Under the pieces are notes generated by a model. That model was not told where the DNA came from. It saw only the letters and a list, made by a program, of their open reading frames with translations, and searched no databases. Below, one piece after another: positions 37,538 through 45,818 of a DNA stretch of 64,000 nt; the stretch's first letter is position 1; each line of letters begins with the position of its first letter. The DNA comes from Aotearoamyces nothofagi (taxonomy: Eukaryota; Ascomycota; Leotiomycetes; Leotiales; Tympanidaceae): the NCBI GenBank assembly GCA_015345905.1, contig JADDTR010000029.1, positions 186,001 through 250,000 on the forward strand, written 5' to 3'. A program made the position numbers and the translations under genes.

Positions 37538-38152
37538 TTATGCGAAGAAGACAGCAGCAAGACCAGCAAGGCCTGCAAGCAGGACAGAGCCCGAGAAGCT
37601 TGCAGCTGAACCAGTGTAAGCTGTTGGGGTTGGGCTGACGACCGATGTGGTACCGTTACTGGATGAAACTGGGACAGAGCTGGCAGATCCGGTGGAGCTT
37701 GCTACAACGGATGATGCGGAGACAGCTGTGACAGAGGATGCAACCACTGCGACTGATGAGGCAACGACAGCGGATGTGGTAGCCTCAACAGATGAAGAAG
37801 CTGGGCAAGCGTTGACGGTAACAGTGACAACTGCTGGAGCGGAAGATGCAACTGCAACGCTGGAAACTGGTGCAGCAGATGAGGATGCAAAGACGTAGGC
37901 GGAGGTGGAGTTGGCTGGGACGGGGTAGGAGACGGCCGAGCTGGTGGACAAGGTGGTTGGGACGGCGACCGAGCTGGTCAGGACAGCGGCCGAGGAAGCT
38001 GGGTAGCTGGTGGTGCTGGTAACGGTGCTGCGGGCTGGGCAGTTGGTGACGGTGGCAGCGCACGAGGTGATGGTGATCTCCTCGGTGACGTAGGAAGTGC
38101 TCTGGGCAGCAACGGCGCCAATCAAGGCAAAGGCGGCAACGGTGAAACGCAT
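37538..38152 (-). CDS. GPI-anchored Ser/Thr-rich cell-wall protein
   Basis: Intronless, 204 residues. A signal peptide (MRFTVAAFALIGAVAAQ, cut near residue 17) is followed by a domain almost entirely of S, T, V, A and P, which is expected to be heavily O-glycosylated. Two Cys-containing segments stand out: TITSCAATVTNCPA near the start and TVTVNACPASSS in the middle, so four cysteines may pair. The C-terminus (GSAASFSGSVLLAGLAGLAA then VFFA) is a GPI-attachment signal, with Gly/Ser near residue 180 as the likely omega site. The protein probably ends up covalently attached to the wall. It resembles abundant small wall proteins of filamentous fungi, but I cannot name an orthologue. Confidence 0.85.
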   Translation of the reverse strand: MRFTVAAFALIGAVAAQSTSYVTEEITITSCAATVTNCPARSTVTSTTSYPASSAAVLTSSVAVPTTLSTSSAVSYPVPANSTSAYVFASSSAAPVSSVAVASSAPAVVTVTVNACPASSSVEATTSAVVASSVAVVASSVTAVSASSVVASSTGSASSVPVSSSNGTTSVVSPTPTAYTGSAASFSGSVLLAGLAGLAAVFFA

Positions 38153-38649
38153 CTTGATGATTTGAAGGGTATCTTGAGAAAGATTATACTGGGAGAACGG
38201 GAGGTATAGGGGGGTTGAGGGCGGGCTGGTGCTGAAGAGCGGTAGACTGGAACTTGTTCTGTAAAGAATGGACGACCGAAGTCAAAGGGATCAAGTACGA
38301 GAGTGGTAGAGTTGAAGCTTTGTGGGTGAAGAGGAGAAGAGGAGGAAACGGAGGGTGGACGGATGGGATATAAGCCAGCGTGGGAAATTAGCAGCCGGGA
38401 TGCGGACAGGCTAGCTGTGGAAGCAGTAAGTAGAAGACGAGGAAGAAGAGGAGAGAGAGCAGCAGGGGCGGCAGCAGGGGGGGGCCTGTCCCCTGGAGCC
38501 GTTGCTGACGAGCCCTAGACGGGGTAGGGGTAGGGTGGTAGGGGGGTGGTAGGGGGGGGATGGCGAACGTATTGTGCATGCAGGAACAGTGGGAGTGGGC
38601 AAGAGGACGGTAAGGACGGTAAGACGGTAAGGACCGAGGAGCTGCCATC

Positions 38650-38661
38650 TACAGTACTGTA
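38650..38661. repeat. 12-bp palindrome TACAGTACTGTA
   Basis: A perfect palindrome, identical to the one at 35989-36000. Partial copies occur at 40292-40310, 40735-40765, 41350-41365 and 63618-63632. Confidence 0.7.
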
Positions 38662-38664
38662 CTT

Positions 38665-38724
38665 GGCCTGTGGCCTGTAGCCTGTGGCCTGTAGCCTGTG
38701 GCCTGTAGCCTGTAGCAGCCTGTA
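38665..38724. repeat. 8-bp tandem repeat GCCTGTRG
   Basis: About seven copies of GCCTGTAG/GCCTGTGG, the two variants alternating in the middle copies. A short related stretch appears near 39808. Confidence 0.85.
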
Positions 38725-38792
38725 GATAACAGGGGGGCTGCAGTGAACCCGGCCGCTGCCAGTGCCACTCTCGCAGCGTGGCCGCGAAGAAG

Positions 38793-38840
38793 TGGGCGGG
38801 CAGGCAGGCAGGCGGGCAGGCGGGCAGGCAGACCGGCAGG
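38793..38840. repeat. (GGCA/GGCG)n tandem repeat
   Basis: GC-rich 4-bp units GGCA and GGCG in mixed order over about 45 bp. Confidence 0.8.
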
Positions 38841-39026
38841 CCAGCGTCGACTCCCTATGCGCCGAGACAGACGGTGCTGCGGCAGCATCGACGAATGGCA
38901 GCGCGCGGAGCCGTGGGCCTGCAGGAACCCGGGCCACTCCAGGCGCTGCTAGCCTGCATTGGGGCGGCGGGCTCAGGCACGGCGGGTACTGGATTAGCCG
39001 TAGCGTGCCTGGCGGTGCCTGGAGGA

Positions 39027-39067
39027 GCCTGACAATGCCTGACAATGCCTGACAATGCCTGGACAAT
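39027..39067. repeat. 10-bp tandem repeat GCCTGACAAT
   Basis: Three exact copies and a fourth with one extra G. Confidence 0.85.
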
Positions 39068-39350
39068 GGACGGGGCGTCCGGGGGGGGCAGGTGGCCGAA
39101 CGGACCTATAGCAGCCCGGGGTGGTGTTTCGATTTGAGCACAGCATCCATCAGCCCCCAAGTACCTGGAGGGACAGCAGGAAGCAGCCTGGCCGGCGCGA
39201 GATGACGATGTGCCCTGGCCGACGGCCGTTGCCAGCTGACCGGTGCCTGCTGGCCGCTGGCCGCTGGCCGCTGGGCGTTTTTGTTTTGTCGATGGGCATT
39301 TCCACCCTTGGCTGCAGCAGTCCTGCAAGTTCGTTCTGTGCCCTGCACCG

Positions 39351-39382
39351 TACTGCACTACGGTACTGCACTACGGTACTGC
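39351..39382. repeat. 13-bp tandem repeat TACTGCACTACGG
   Basis: Two and a half exact copies. A related CAGTCCAGTGCAGT stretch follows at 39481-39523. Confidence 0.8.
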
Positions 39383-39602
39383 GAGGCCACCCAAGGCCGG
39401 CTAATGCAGGAACTGACGCTGCCGGCCCGCACTACAGTACGTCCTGTGCTGTTTGTACTGGATGCGAGCGGCGACTACGGCAGGTCCAGTGCAGTGCAGT
39501 CCAGTGCAGTGTAGTGCAGTCCAGCTGACGCACAGCTCACGCGGACGCTGGTGCTCTTCGACTGGTGTCCCTGTCCCTCCGTCTCTTTCGTCTCTTCCCC
39601 CC

Positions 39603-39789
39603 GAATACGCTGTACTGTGCTGGATACGCTGTACTGGATACGCTGTACTGGATACGCTGTACTGGATACGCTGTACTGGATACACTGTACTGGATACGCT
39701 GTACTGGATACGCTGTGCTGAATACGCTGTACTGAATACACTGTACTGAATACACAGGATTACACTGTACTGGATACACTGTGCTGTAC
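39603..39789. repeat. 14-bp minisatellite GGATACGCTGTACT
   Basis: About thirteen copies, with variants at fixed positions (GGATAC/GAATAC, ACGC/ACAC, GTACT/GTGCT). Because 14 is not a multiple of three, the array reads through in all frames with a 14-residue period. The internal word GTACTG links it to the palindromes nearby. Confidence 0.92.
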
Positions 39790-40001
39790 CTGCCACTGCT
39801 TCCTGGCAGCCTGTAGCCTGCCTACCTACAACCTCTCTGTAGCCCGTCTGTAGCACCTGCACGCCCGCTGGAAGCCTTTCTACCCCCCCCTCTGACCCAG
39901 CGCTCTCTGCTCTGCGCCGTCCCACCGTCTCCTCCCCATCTGGCACTCTGTAATCCCAAATCCCTTCTACCGTAAGCAGATCGCCAGCTTGTACTTGGAC
40001 C

Positions 40002-40066
40002 TATACTATACTATACTACACTACACTACACTATATATCTATTTTCTATCTTCTATCTTCTATCTT
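40002..40066. repeat. Adjacent (ACTAT/ACTAC)n and (TTCTATC)n microsatellites
   Basis: A 5-bp array at about 40002-40033 is followed directly by a 7-bp TTCTATC array of about three copies up to about 40066. Confidence 0.8.
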
Positions 40067-40182
40067 GCCGACACTACTGCCCTGTGCTACGCACCAAGAA
40101 AGAGGCCGCCGTCCACCTCAACAGAATCTAGCGCAGTACAGCCGTCATACCCCCCAAGCTACTTGACCCAGGTACAGCGCCA

Positions 40183-40262
40183 GACTGTCGCCGTCGCCGT
40201 CGCTGTCGCCATCTTCGTCATCGTCATCGCAATCGCCATATCGCTATATCGCCATCGCCCGC
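40183..40262. repeat. GTCGCC/ATCGCC triplet-rich stretch
   Basis: An imperfect 6-bp pattern (GTCGCC, GTCATC, ATCGCC and similar) over about 80 bp. Its translation is an alternating V/A/I run, which explains a false membrane-like open frame. Confidence 0.7.
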
Positions 40263-40900
40263 CGTCCGTCTCGTACGGTAATGCACAGTAAGTATAGTAC
40301 TGTACTGTATATCACGGCATCGTATTCTCGAGATTGTTTGCGCCCCCCTTCCTCGCACTGCCAGATTAGCCATGAAAAGCCTCATCTTCCACATCCTGTC
40401 TGTCTCATGCTGCTACAGTACTCGCTACGCGGCTACTCCACTCCACTCCACTCCACTCCTGATCGACAGCCGCCCGACTGCCGCCCTTTGCATTCCTCAT
40501 CTCGCGCCTCCCTTGACACCAATGCTTATTTTGTTGTCCTCGATCTTCCTGTCTGCCCCCTCCCCCTCTCCTTCTGTCGTGCTGATTTCGTGCTGTGCTC
40601 GCTCCTGCTCTGCTCTGCTCTGCTTAGCCCTTTTGTGGGAGATTGCATTTTGTGCGCGTTCCCCCTAAAAGGCCGGTGATCTCGGTAACGTCGGTAGCCT
40701 CTCCACCTTGTACTGTGCTACTGTATTACATTACTGCAGTACAGTAGTACAGTACAGTCATGCCCAGTAATACAATAATACAGTAATACAGTAGTATAGT
40801 AATACAGTATTGCCTATCGCTGGTGACTGCGAGTTGCCGCCATGCGTGACCCCGGTGTGCTGTGTAAATGATCTGGACATCGGATAGTTGATGGTTGACA

Positions 40901-40928
40901 CCCACTGCCCACTGCCCACTGCCCACTG
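40901..40928. repeat. 7-bp tandem repeat CCCACTG
   Basis: Four copies. Similar (CACTC)n and (TGCTC)n runs lie at about 40434-40458 and 40602-40624. Confidence 0.85.
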
Positions 40929-41591
40929 GACATCGCGAGGTGGCATATATATTACCAGTACATCATCTATATAGCCTGGAATCCTGTATATGGTGAATTG
41001 ACGAGAATCACCAGCCTTACGGTACGGCCAGACAGCCACCTCCTTCCCGTACTCGGCAACCATCTGTACCGCGGTAGGAGACAGCCCCGACTGCCCAATG
41101 TGCCAATCCATACGGTCCATAGCCATCCGCCAATCTACTCTACCTCACTCTCTATATCCATGCATCGCCTTCCATCTGTCCCTCATCTCGCATCGCTGCA
41201 GATCTCCCCCCCCCCTGAGACCTGGGAAAATCAAGTGCTGCTCCGTATGCATACATACTTGCGTGCCTATTTATACCACCCCCCAGTCCGCCCGTCTCAC
41301 TAACTAATTCGCCCATCCCTGTTTCTTGCTGCTGCCCCCCTTTTGGCCAACAGTACAGTACCCGTACTATATCAGTCTCTCAAGGAGAAATGCCCCTTTC
41401 GAGCCTACCGACCCCATCATCACTATCAGCATATTACAGTACGGCAAAATGCTTCATTACATTTTCGTCGCTCTATTATCGTCTCCTCGTCGAGACTCGA
41501 AAATTCATCTAACCACTAGACAGCCTAGCAACCCATGCTTAAAACTCCTCCGGCAATACAAAATACCCCGTTGCTGCCTACTGCCGGTATA

Positions 41592-44363
41592 TCAATGATC
41601 ATGCTCAAATCCTGATTGTCCCAGCCCTAATCCAATGTCCTTTGCTCTCCCCTTGAGTACCGCCTCAAGTGCACGTCCAACGGCATTCAGATCGCCGAGC
41701 AGGGTAACGTGACCGCGGTCACTTCTGATCCTTCCACCTTTAACGCAATGATATCCCTCTGGCAACATCGCTTCCTTGGCTAGACATACTCCGTCGCCGC
41801 TTGCGAACGCTAAATCATCGTAGACATCGGCGCACGGAATACCATCCCTTCCATCAACCTTTGCAGCGTAAACCGTTGGGATAGCTTTGTTATAAATTAC
41901 CGCGAACGGAGGGTACCGGTTTGCCCTTTCGTGCGCCGCATTATGGGCTAGTTCAATCTTGAATTGCTTGATTTCAGGAAGGACTCGACCCAAGTAAGCC
42001 AATGAGGCTGGTCGTGACAAGGTTACGGTGGTAGAAACAGAAGAGTTAGTACTCTGGCCCCGACTGACGGGATTTTGCATATTCCCTATCTGAGGAGCGA
42101 GGGAGCGACCAGTTACGCCAATATCACGTATCGCATTAGCTGCGCGAGCGGCTGGATTCGGCTCAGGCGGCTGTGATGACTGGCCTTTACCTTGTTTGGC
42201 AAGCGCAGTTGAGGATGCCGATGTTGACTGAGATGCTTGAGAGAGCTTTTTGAGAGCAGCGTTCGATGATTTCCTTCCAGGAAGTTGAAGATTGGGTAAG
42301 CTGCCTGCTCGAAAGATGTGGGCTAGAGCACCGGTGGGTTGGGCCTTAGGAGGCAATGGTGGATCTGTAACAGGGGACCATCGGTATTTTATCCAGTCAT
42401 CAACATTAAAAAAATCTACAAGGTAGGACTCCTTTGTTTTCTGATCGATGAATCCATACCCATCCAAAGGCAGGAGTAAAAAGCTTGTACGTAAGGTAAA
42501 ATTGACTTGAGCCGTCAAGACACGAGAGCTGAGAAGAACTGGGTCTCCGTTTCGCAGAGGACCAAGGATATTGATACATGACTGCGGAACTCCAGGATAA
42601 ATAACGCCAGAAAATAGCTCAGGCCGTTTGTTTACAACGTGCCGTGTAATCAATCCACCTAGGCTGTGTGCAATGACAAGAGCACCGGTCTCCTTGCCAA
42701 CAGGCTTGTTCGATGGGAGCGTTTCCAAGAACTCGGTGAGTTTTCTACTCAATAAATGTGGACTGAGTCTCCAATCATAGCCGTAATCCCAAACTCGTAA
42801 TGTCCCATTTTTTGCATTTTCACTCTCTTGCAGCTTCCTAAAGAGTCGCCTCGATATGTCAACAGGTCCAACATTGGTGATCATTCCAGAAGGGAAAATA
42901 TGTTCTTCCATTCTTTCTTCGTCTTCCGGTTCGAGTCCAACCTCCATGTTCACTTTACGGATATTCAGTCCAACTTTTACAGGAACCCATAGTTGACGAT
43001 GCGGCGGCTTTGCTGATCGAAGGATCGAGCCCCTATAGCCGCCCATAATAACAATATCTCCGGTCAAGTAAGGCAAGACATGATCAAGAACGCTAGTATT
43101 TGGCCCATCGGGCACGGAGCGCAGGGTTGTAGTCGCTGCTTCGGGCCCGCTTTTTGAACCTTTCGTGGTACCAGTAGTAACTGTCGGGCTGGAGACCACA
43201 GATGCCCTTTTCTTTGCGTAACCTGGTAAAATACCTTTCCCTACGTTAGCATCACTCTTTGACTTTGTGGGCTGAGCTCCACTACTGAAAGCAGAGGCAA
43301 AATTCATGGTAAAGTCGAAATTGGGCATACTGGGCATATTTGGCATTGTCGGTAATCTAAAGCTTGATCTGTCTTGAAAAGAATCCCTAATAGCTTTGAC
43401 TCTAGAATTGACCATTTCGTGGTGGTCTTCAAATCGTGTATCATCGCCCAATGATGAAGTTCGTGAGAGTGAGTGGTAAAGAAGAGAGTCGTCTGAAGCA
43501 ACCCGGCGGATGGGAAGTCCTTCACCATAACCAGATTCTGATGATAAATCCCTAGTAGTATTATCGAGAGTGTTTCCATCATGCGCGCCCTCCGCGGGTG
43601 TCCCTCTTCTTGGTATGGATGCGGAAGTTATGGGTGGAGTTGGTGAATTTGGAGGCGATGCGTCAAAGCTTTTGCCTGAAACCGTAGAAGCTGTATTCTT
43701 TACCCGGTTTGCACTATTGGATGAAAAAATTGTCGTGGAGGGCATGTTGGGAATAAGGCTTCCCTTAGGCAGGGAAGGTAACATTTTCTTGAGAGCGTCT
43801 GCACTTCCTGAAAATGATCGACGTTTGGTAGGAGCGAGGGCATCTCTTAGAGCCGATCGAGTTGCCTCCGGGCGATATATGATGAGAGGTTTAGGACCCG
43901 CCTGCCAAGGGGTTGGAAATCCCGAGTCTTGTATTTCGGGAGACGGTAGTTTCCCAGGTGAGGTGGCTGGGTCACTTCCCCATGACCCTTCTTGTGGTCC
44001 ATCACCCCCCAAAATCTCACTAAGCCTTACTGCAGAATTTGGGGGTGTATCGTCTCCATCACTCTCGAACAGACCTCCTCCCTCCAAATCGTCCATAGCC
44101 GCAGCCTTCTCCGCCGCAGGAGTTCTGACAGACGTCAGTCGAGTCGCAGCCTGACTGATCGAGACTTGAAAGATAGACTCCGCATCTTCATCTGATATAT
44201 TGGCAATGCTCAAGACCTCCTCCCCGTCCGACTCGTCATCATCCTGCGGGCCTCCTAGAGACGGGCCAAGTGGCTCTTTTCGAGGCGATCTGGAACAATC
44301 TTGTTCATCTGTAACTATAGCCGAGGGCCCAGGAATAATATCGGTGCTTGGCATCGCTGCCAT
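41592..44363 (-). CDS. LCAT-like alpha/beta-hydrolase (lipase/acyltransferase superfamily)
   Basis: Intronless, 923 residues. The first 400 residues are Ser/Pro/acid-rich and probably disordered. The LCAT-type hydrolase region covers about 440-690: HVLPYLTGDIVIMGGYRGSI, LWVPVKVGLNIRKVNMEV, LRVWDYGYDWRLSPHLLSRK, the nucleophile elbow ALVIAHSLGGLITRHVV (Ser near 563), and FSGVIYPGVPQSCINILGPL. After a second Ser-rich linker (690-790), a conserved C-terminal segment includes FAVIYNKAIPTVYAAKVDGR, GDGVCLAKEAMLPEGYH and RSDRGHVTLLGDLNAVGRAL, which could hold the acid and His of the triad (His in the last). No signal peptide is seen, so it is probably cytosolic. Substrate unknown; a phospholipid or sterol ester is likely. 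Confidence 0.88.
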   Translation of the reverse strand: MAAMPSTDIIPGPSAIVTDEQDCSRSPRKEPLGPSLGGPQDDDESDGEEVLSIANISDEDAESIFQVSISQAATRLTSVRTPAAEKAAAMDDLEGGGLFESDGDDTPPNSAVRLSEILGGDGPQEGSWGSDPATSPGKLPSPEIQDSGFPTPWQAGPKPLIIYRPEATRSALRDALAPTKRRSFSGSADALKKMLPSLPKGSLIPNMPSTTIFSSNSANRVKNTASTVSGKSFDASPPNSPTPPITSASIPRRGTPAEGAHDGNTLDNTTRDLSSESGYGEGLPIRRVASDDSLLYHSLSRTSSLGDDTRFEDHHEMVNSRVKAIRDSFQDRSSFRLPTMPNMPSMPNFDFTMNFASAFSSGAQPTKSKSDANVGKGILPGYAKKRASVVSSPTVTTGTTKGSKSGPEAATTTLRSVPDGPNTSVLDHVLPYLTGDIVIMGGYRGSILRSAKPPHRQLWVPVKVGLNIRKVNMEVGLEPEDEERMEEHIFPSGMITNVGPVDISRRLFRKLQESENAKNGTLRVWDYGYDWRLSPHLLSRKLTEFLETLPSNKPVGKETGALVIAHSLGGLITRHVVNKRPELFSGVIYPGVPQSCINILGPLRNGDPVLLSSRVLTAQVNFTLRTSFLLLPLDGYGFIDQKTKESYLVDFFNVDDWIKYRWSPVTDPPLPPKAQPTGALAHIFRAGSLPNLQLPGRKSSNAALKKLSQASQSTSASSTALAKQGKGQSSQPPEPNPAARAANAIRDIGVTGRSLAPQIGNMQNPVSRGQSTNSSVSTTVTLSRPASLAYLGRVLPEIKQFKIELAHNAAHERANRYPPFAVIYNKAIPTVYAAKVDGRDGIPCADVYDDLAFASGDGVCLAKEAMLPEGYHCVKGGRIRSDRGHVTLLGDLNAVGRALEAVLKGRAKDIGLGLGQSGFEHDH

Positions 44364-45342
44364 GGTGACTTCTCAATTTGACATTGCTGGTGAGGTAGCA
44401 ATTTATGGGGGATTGACGGGAAGCTGACGAGTCCCGGAAGGGGCGGGAGACCTGTGGAGAAGAGCCAGTTAGTCAGATCTGCTCACGGGGAAGCTGCACG
44501 GAAGGCACGAGAAACGAACATTCAGGCTCTACCGTTCATCGTCATTGTCGTACAATTCAATCCTAAAGTGTCGTAGGTACGAAGCGTTGCTTGGAATTCG
44601 TCCTTTGCTCGTATGATTTGCGCATGCCAGTGAAGCTACGAATTCGTCCTTAGAAGTCAGACTTAGCGTAACGCGGTAAACTGTGCTGATAAACAAGATG
44701 CACATTCTGGAATGTCGAGTTTAACTCCAAAAGAAAGATTCACATCGTGGGAAAGATACAGTACTCGACATTCATCCTCGAATGGCGCATCATGTAGGAC
44801 AGGACAAGTAGTATACGTCATGGTTAAGACGCTCTCGAGCAGAGGTTCAACGACGTGACCCTTCAAAATGCCTCGGTACTGATATCTTCGGATCGGAACA
44901 ATGGTGATGTGCATGTCTGATTTGTGATTAAGCTGCATAAAGCACAACCTATGATCCGTCCTCCGTGTCATCATGTATCTCCAGCTGCGATCTGAGTAGC
45001 GCCTAATCTATAGGAGCCCTTCTGTCAGGAGCCATTATTTTTACTGTAGAATATGATAGAATCTCGCCGGTAGAAATATGAATAAAGTTAGGAATACAAT
45101 ATATTCTGAATGCTATAATAGGTGTACATATCCATACTTGTCTTGTTTCCAGCACAGTGCATGAGGTACCCTATCTAAACCCTCGTGGTCTCCAGGGATG
45201 GCAATCTGCACACCTTTAGACGGGTGGAGGCCGGCATCTGTTCAATTCACCGGCCGTCTATGCCCGTGACCGAGGAGCCGCTTCACCCGTTTAATCAATT
45301 CAGGCGTATAAGGAATAATAAGGCGCGCTAAGGTAAAACTCA
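44364..45342. other. Intergenic, LCAT-like promoter / tRNA upstream
   Basis: A 979-bp spacer. The left part should hold the LCAT-like promoter and leader. Nothing else was recognised. A 103-codon minus-strand open frame (44663-44974) lacks protein character. Confidence 0.5.
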
Positions 45343-45471
45343 GCCGGAATGGCGCAGTGGTATGTTTTCCACTCCTGAAGATTACTTCGGGATATCGAGT
45401 ATTAACGTGTCAATAGGTAACGCGTCGCACTTGTAATGCGAAGATCCCCAGTTCAATTCTGGGTTTCGGCA
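45343..45471 (+). tRNA. tRNA-Thr (anticodon UGU) with a 57-bp insert in the D-loop
   Basis: Without the insert the gene gives a standard 72-nt cloverleaf. Acceptor stem: GCCGGAA with TTTCGGC (7 bp with one G-U). Anticodon arm: TCGCA, loop CTTGTAA, TGCGA (anticodon TGT, reading ACA). T arm: CCCAG, loop TTCAATT, CTGGG. Discriminator base: A. The A box (TGGCGCAGTGG) and B box (AGTTCAATTC) of the internal Pol III promoter are both intact. There is no intron at the usual 37/38 position. Instead 57 bp lie in the D-loop, between GCGCAGTGGTA and GGTAACGCG. A T5 terminator follows at 45480. Confidence 0.85.
45360..45416 (+). other. D-loop insert of the tRNA-Thr gene (intron-like)
   Basis: The borders are ambiguous because GGTA is repeated at both ends: 45360-45416 or any shift up to 45363-45419, always 57 bp. 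In the first register it begins GTATGT and ends AATAG, with TATTAACG upstream of the end, exactly like this genome's spliceosomal introns. It also contains an 8-bp hairpin (TCCTGAAG, loop ATTA, CTTCGGGA; 45373-45392). Whether it is removed, and by which machinery, cannot be told from sequence. Confidence 0.75.
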
Positions 45472-45479
45472 GACAAATC

Positions 45480-45484
45480 TTTTT
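45480..45484 (+). terminator. Pol III T-run terminator of tRNA-Thr
   Basis: A TTTTT run 9 nt after the tRNA end, followed by further T-rich sequence to about 45550. Confidence 0.75.
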
Positions 45485-45818
45485 CTTTTGGTGATCTCTT
45501 TTGGTGGTTTCATGCTTTTTTTGTGTTTTTGTTGTGTTTTTTTTGTTTCGCCTGAATAAGCGGAACGGAGAAAACGCGGGGTATCACCATTAGACCTAAT
45601 TTAACAGTTGGGATAAGCCACCCAGCAGAATAGGACCGTCTCTCTATTCTCGCCATGACCTAATGTGATATTTTACTTGAGCTTTGGTCCTTTTTTCAGA
45701 TGTTGTTCAACACATCTAACATGTGGTTAAGTCCATCTTGGACCCTGAGAAGTTGTATGATATACATTAGGGATCGCTATCTTAATCATAATCATAGACC
45801 TCATAAACCAATATCGAC
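45485..45818. other. Intergenic, tRNA / myosin light chain
   Basis: A 334-bp spacer beginning with a T-rich stretch (45481-45550). Presumably the 3' UTR of the minus-strand EF-hand gene. No other feature was seen. Confidence 0.5.

Larger units (their letters stand above)
38153..41591. other. 3.44-kb repeat-rich intergenic block
   Basis: Lies between the GPI-protein gene (its promoter end) and the 3' end of the LCAT-like gene. It contains at least nine different short tandem repeats, listed individually, with biased composition and many partial copies of TACTG/CAGTA words. Open frames here follow the repeat periods and are not supported as genes. The first several hundred bases (38153-38400) are probably the promoter and leader of the GPI gene. 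Confidence 0.6.

Noticed and set aside
38650-39800. Clustered direct repeats that might suggest a CRISPR array
   Set aside because: Units are contiguous without unique spacers, differ from array to array, and the DNA is eukaryotic.
39401-39946. 181-codon minus-strand frame with periodic YSVSSTAYPVQ-like repeats
   Set aside because: Produced by the 14-bp minisatellite, which reads through in all frames on both strands.
39989-40291. 100-codon frame with a membrane-like V/A/I stretch
   Set aside because: The hydrophobic run comes from the GTCGCC/ATCGCC repeat and the start from the ACTAT array, so it is composition and not a gene.
43570-44154. 194-codon open frame antisense to the LCAT-like gene
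   Set aside because: Shadow of the Ser/Pro-rich coding region; no independent protein features.
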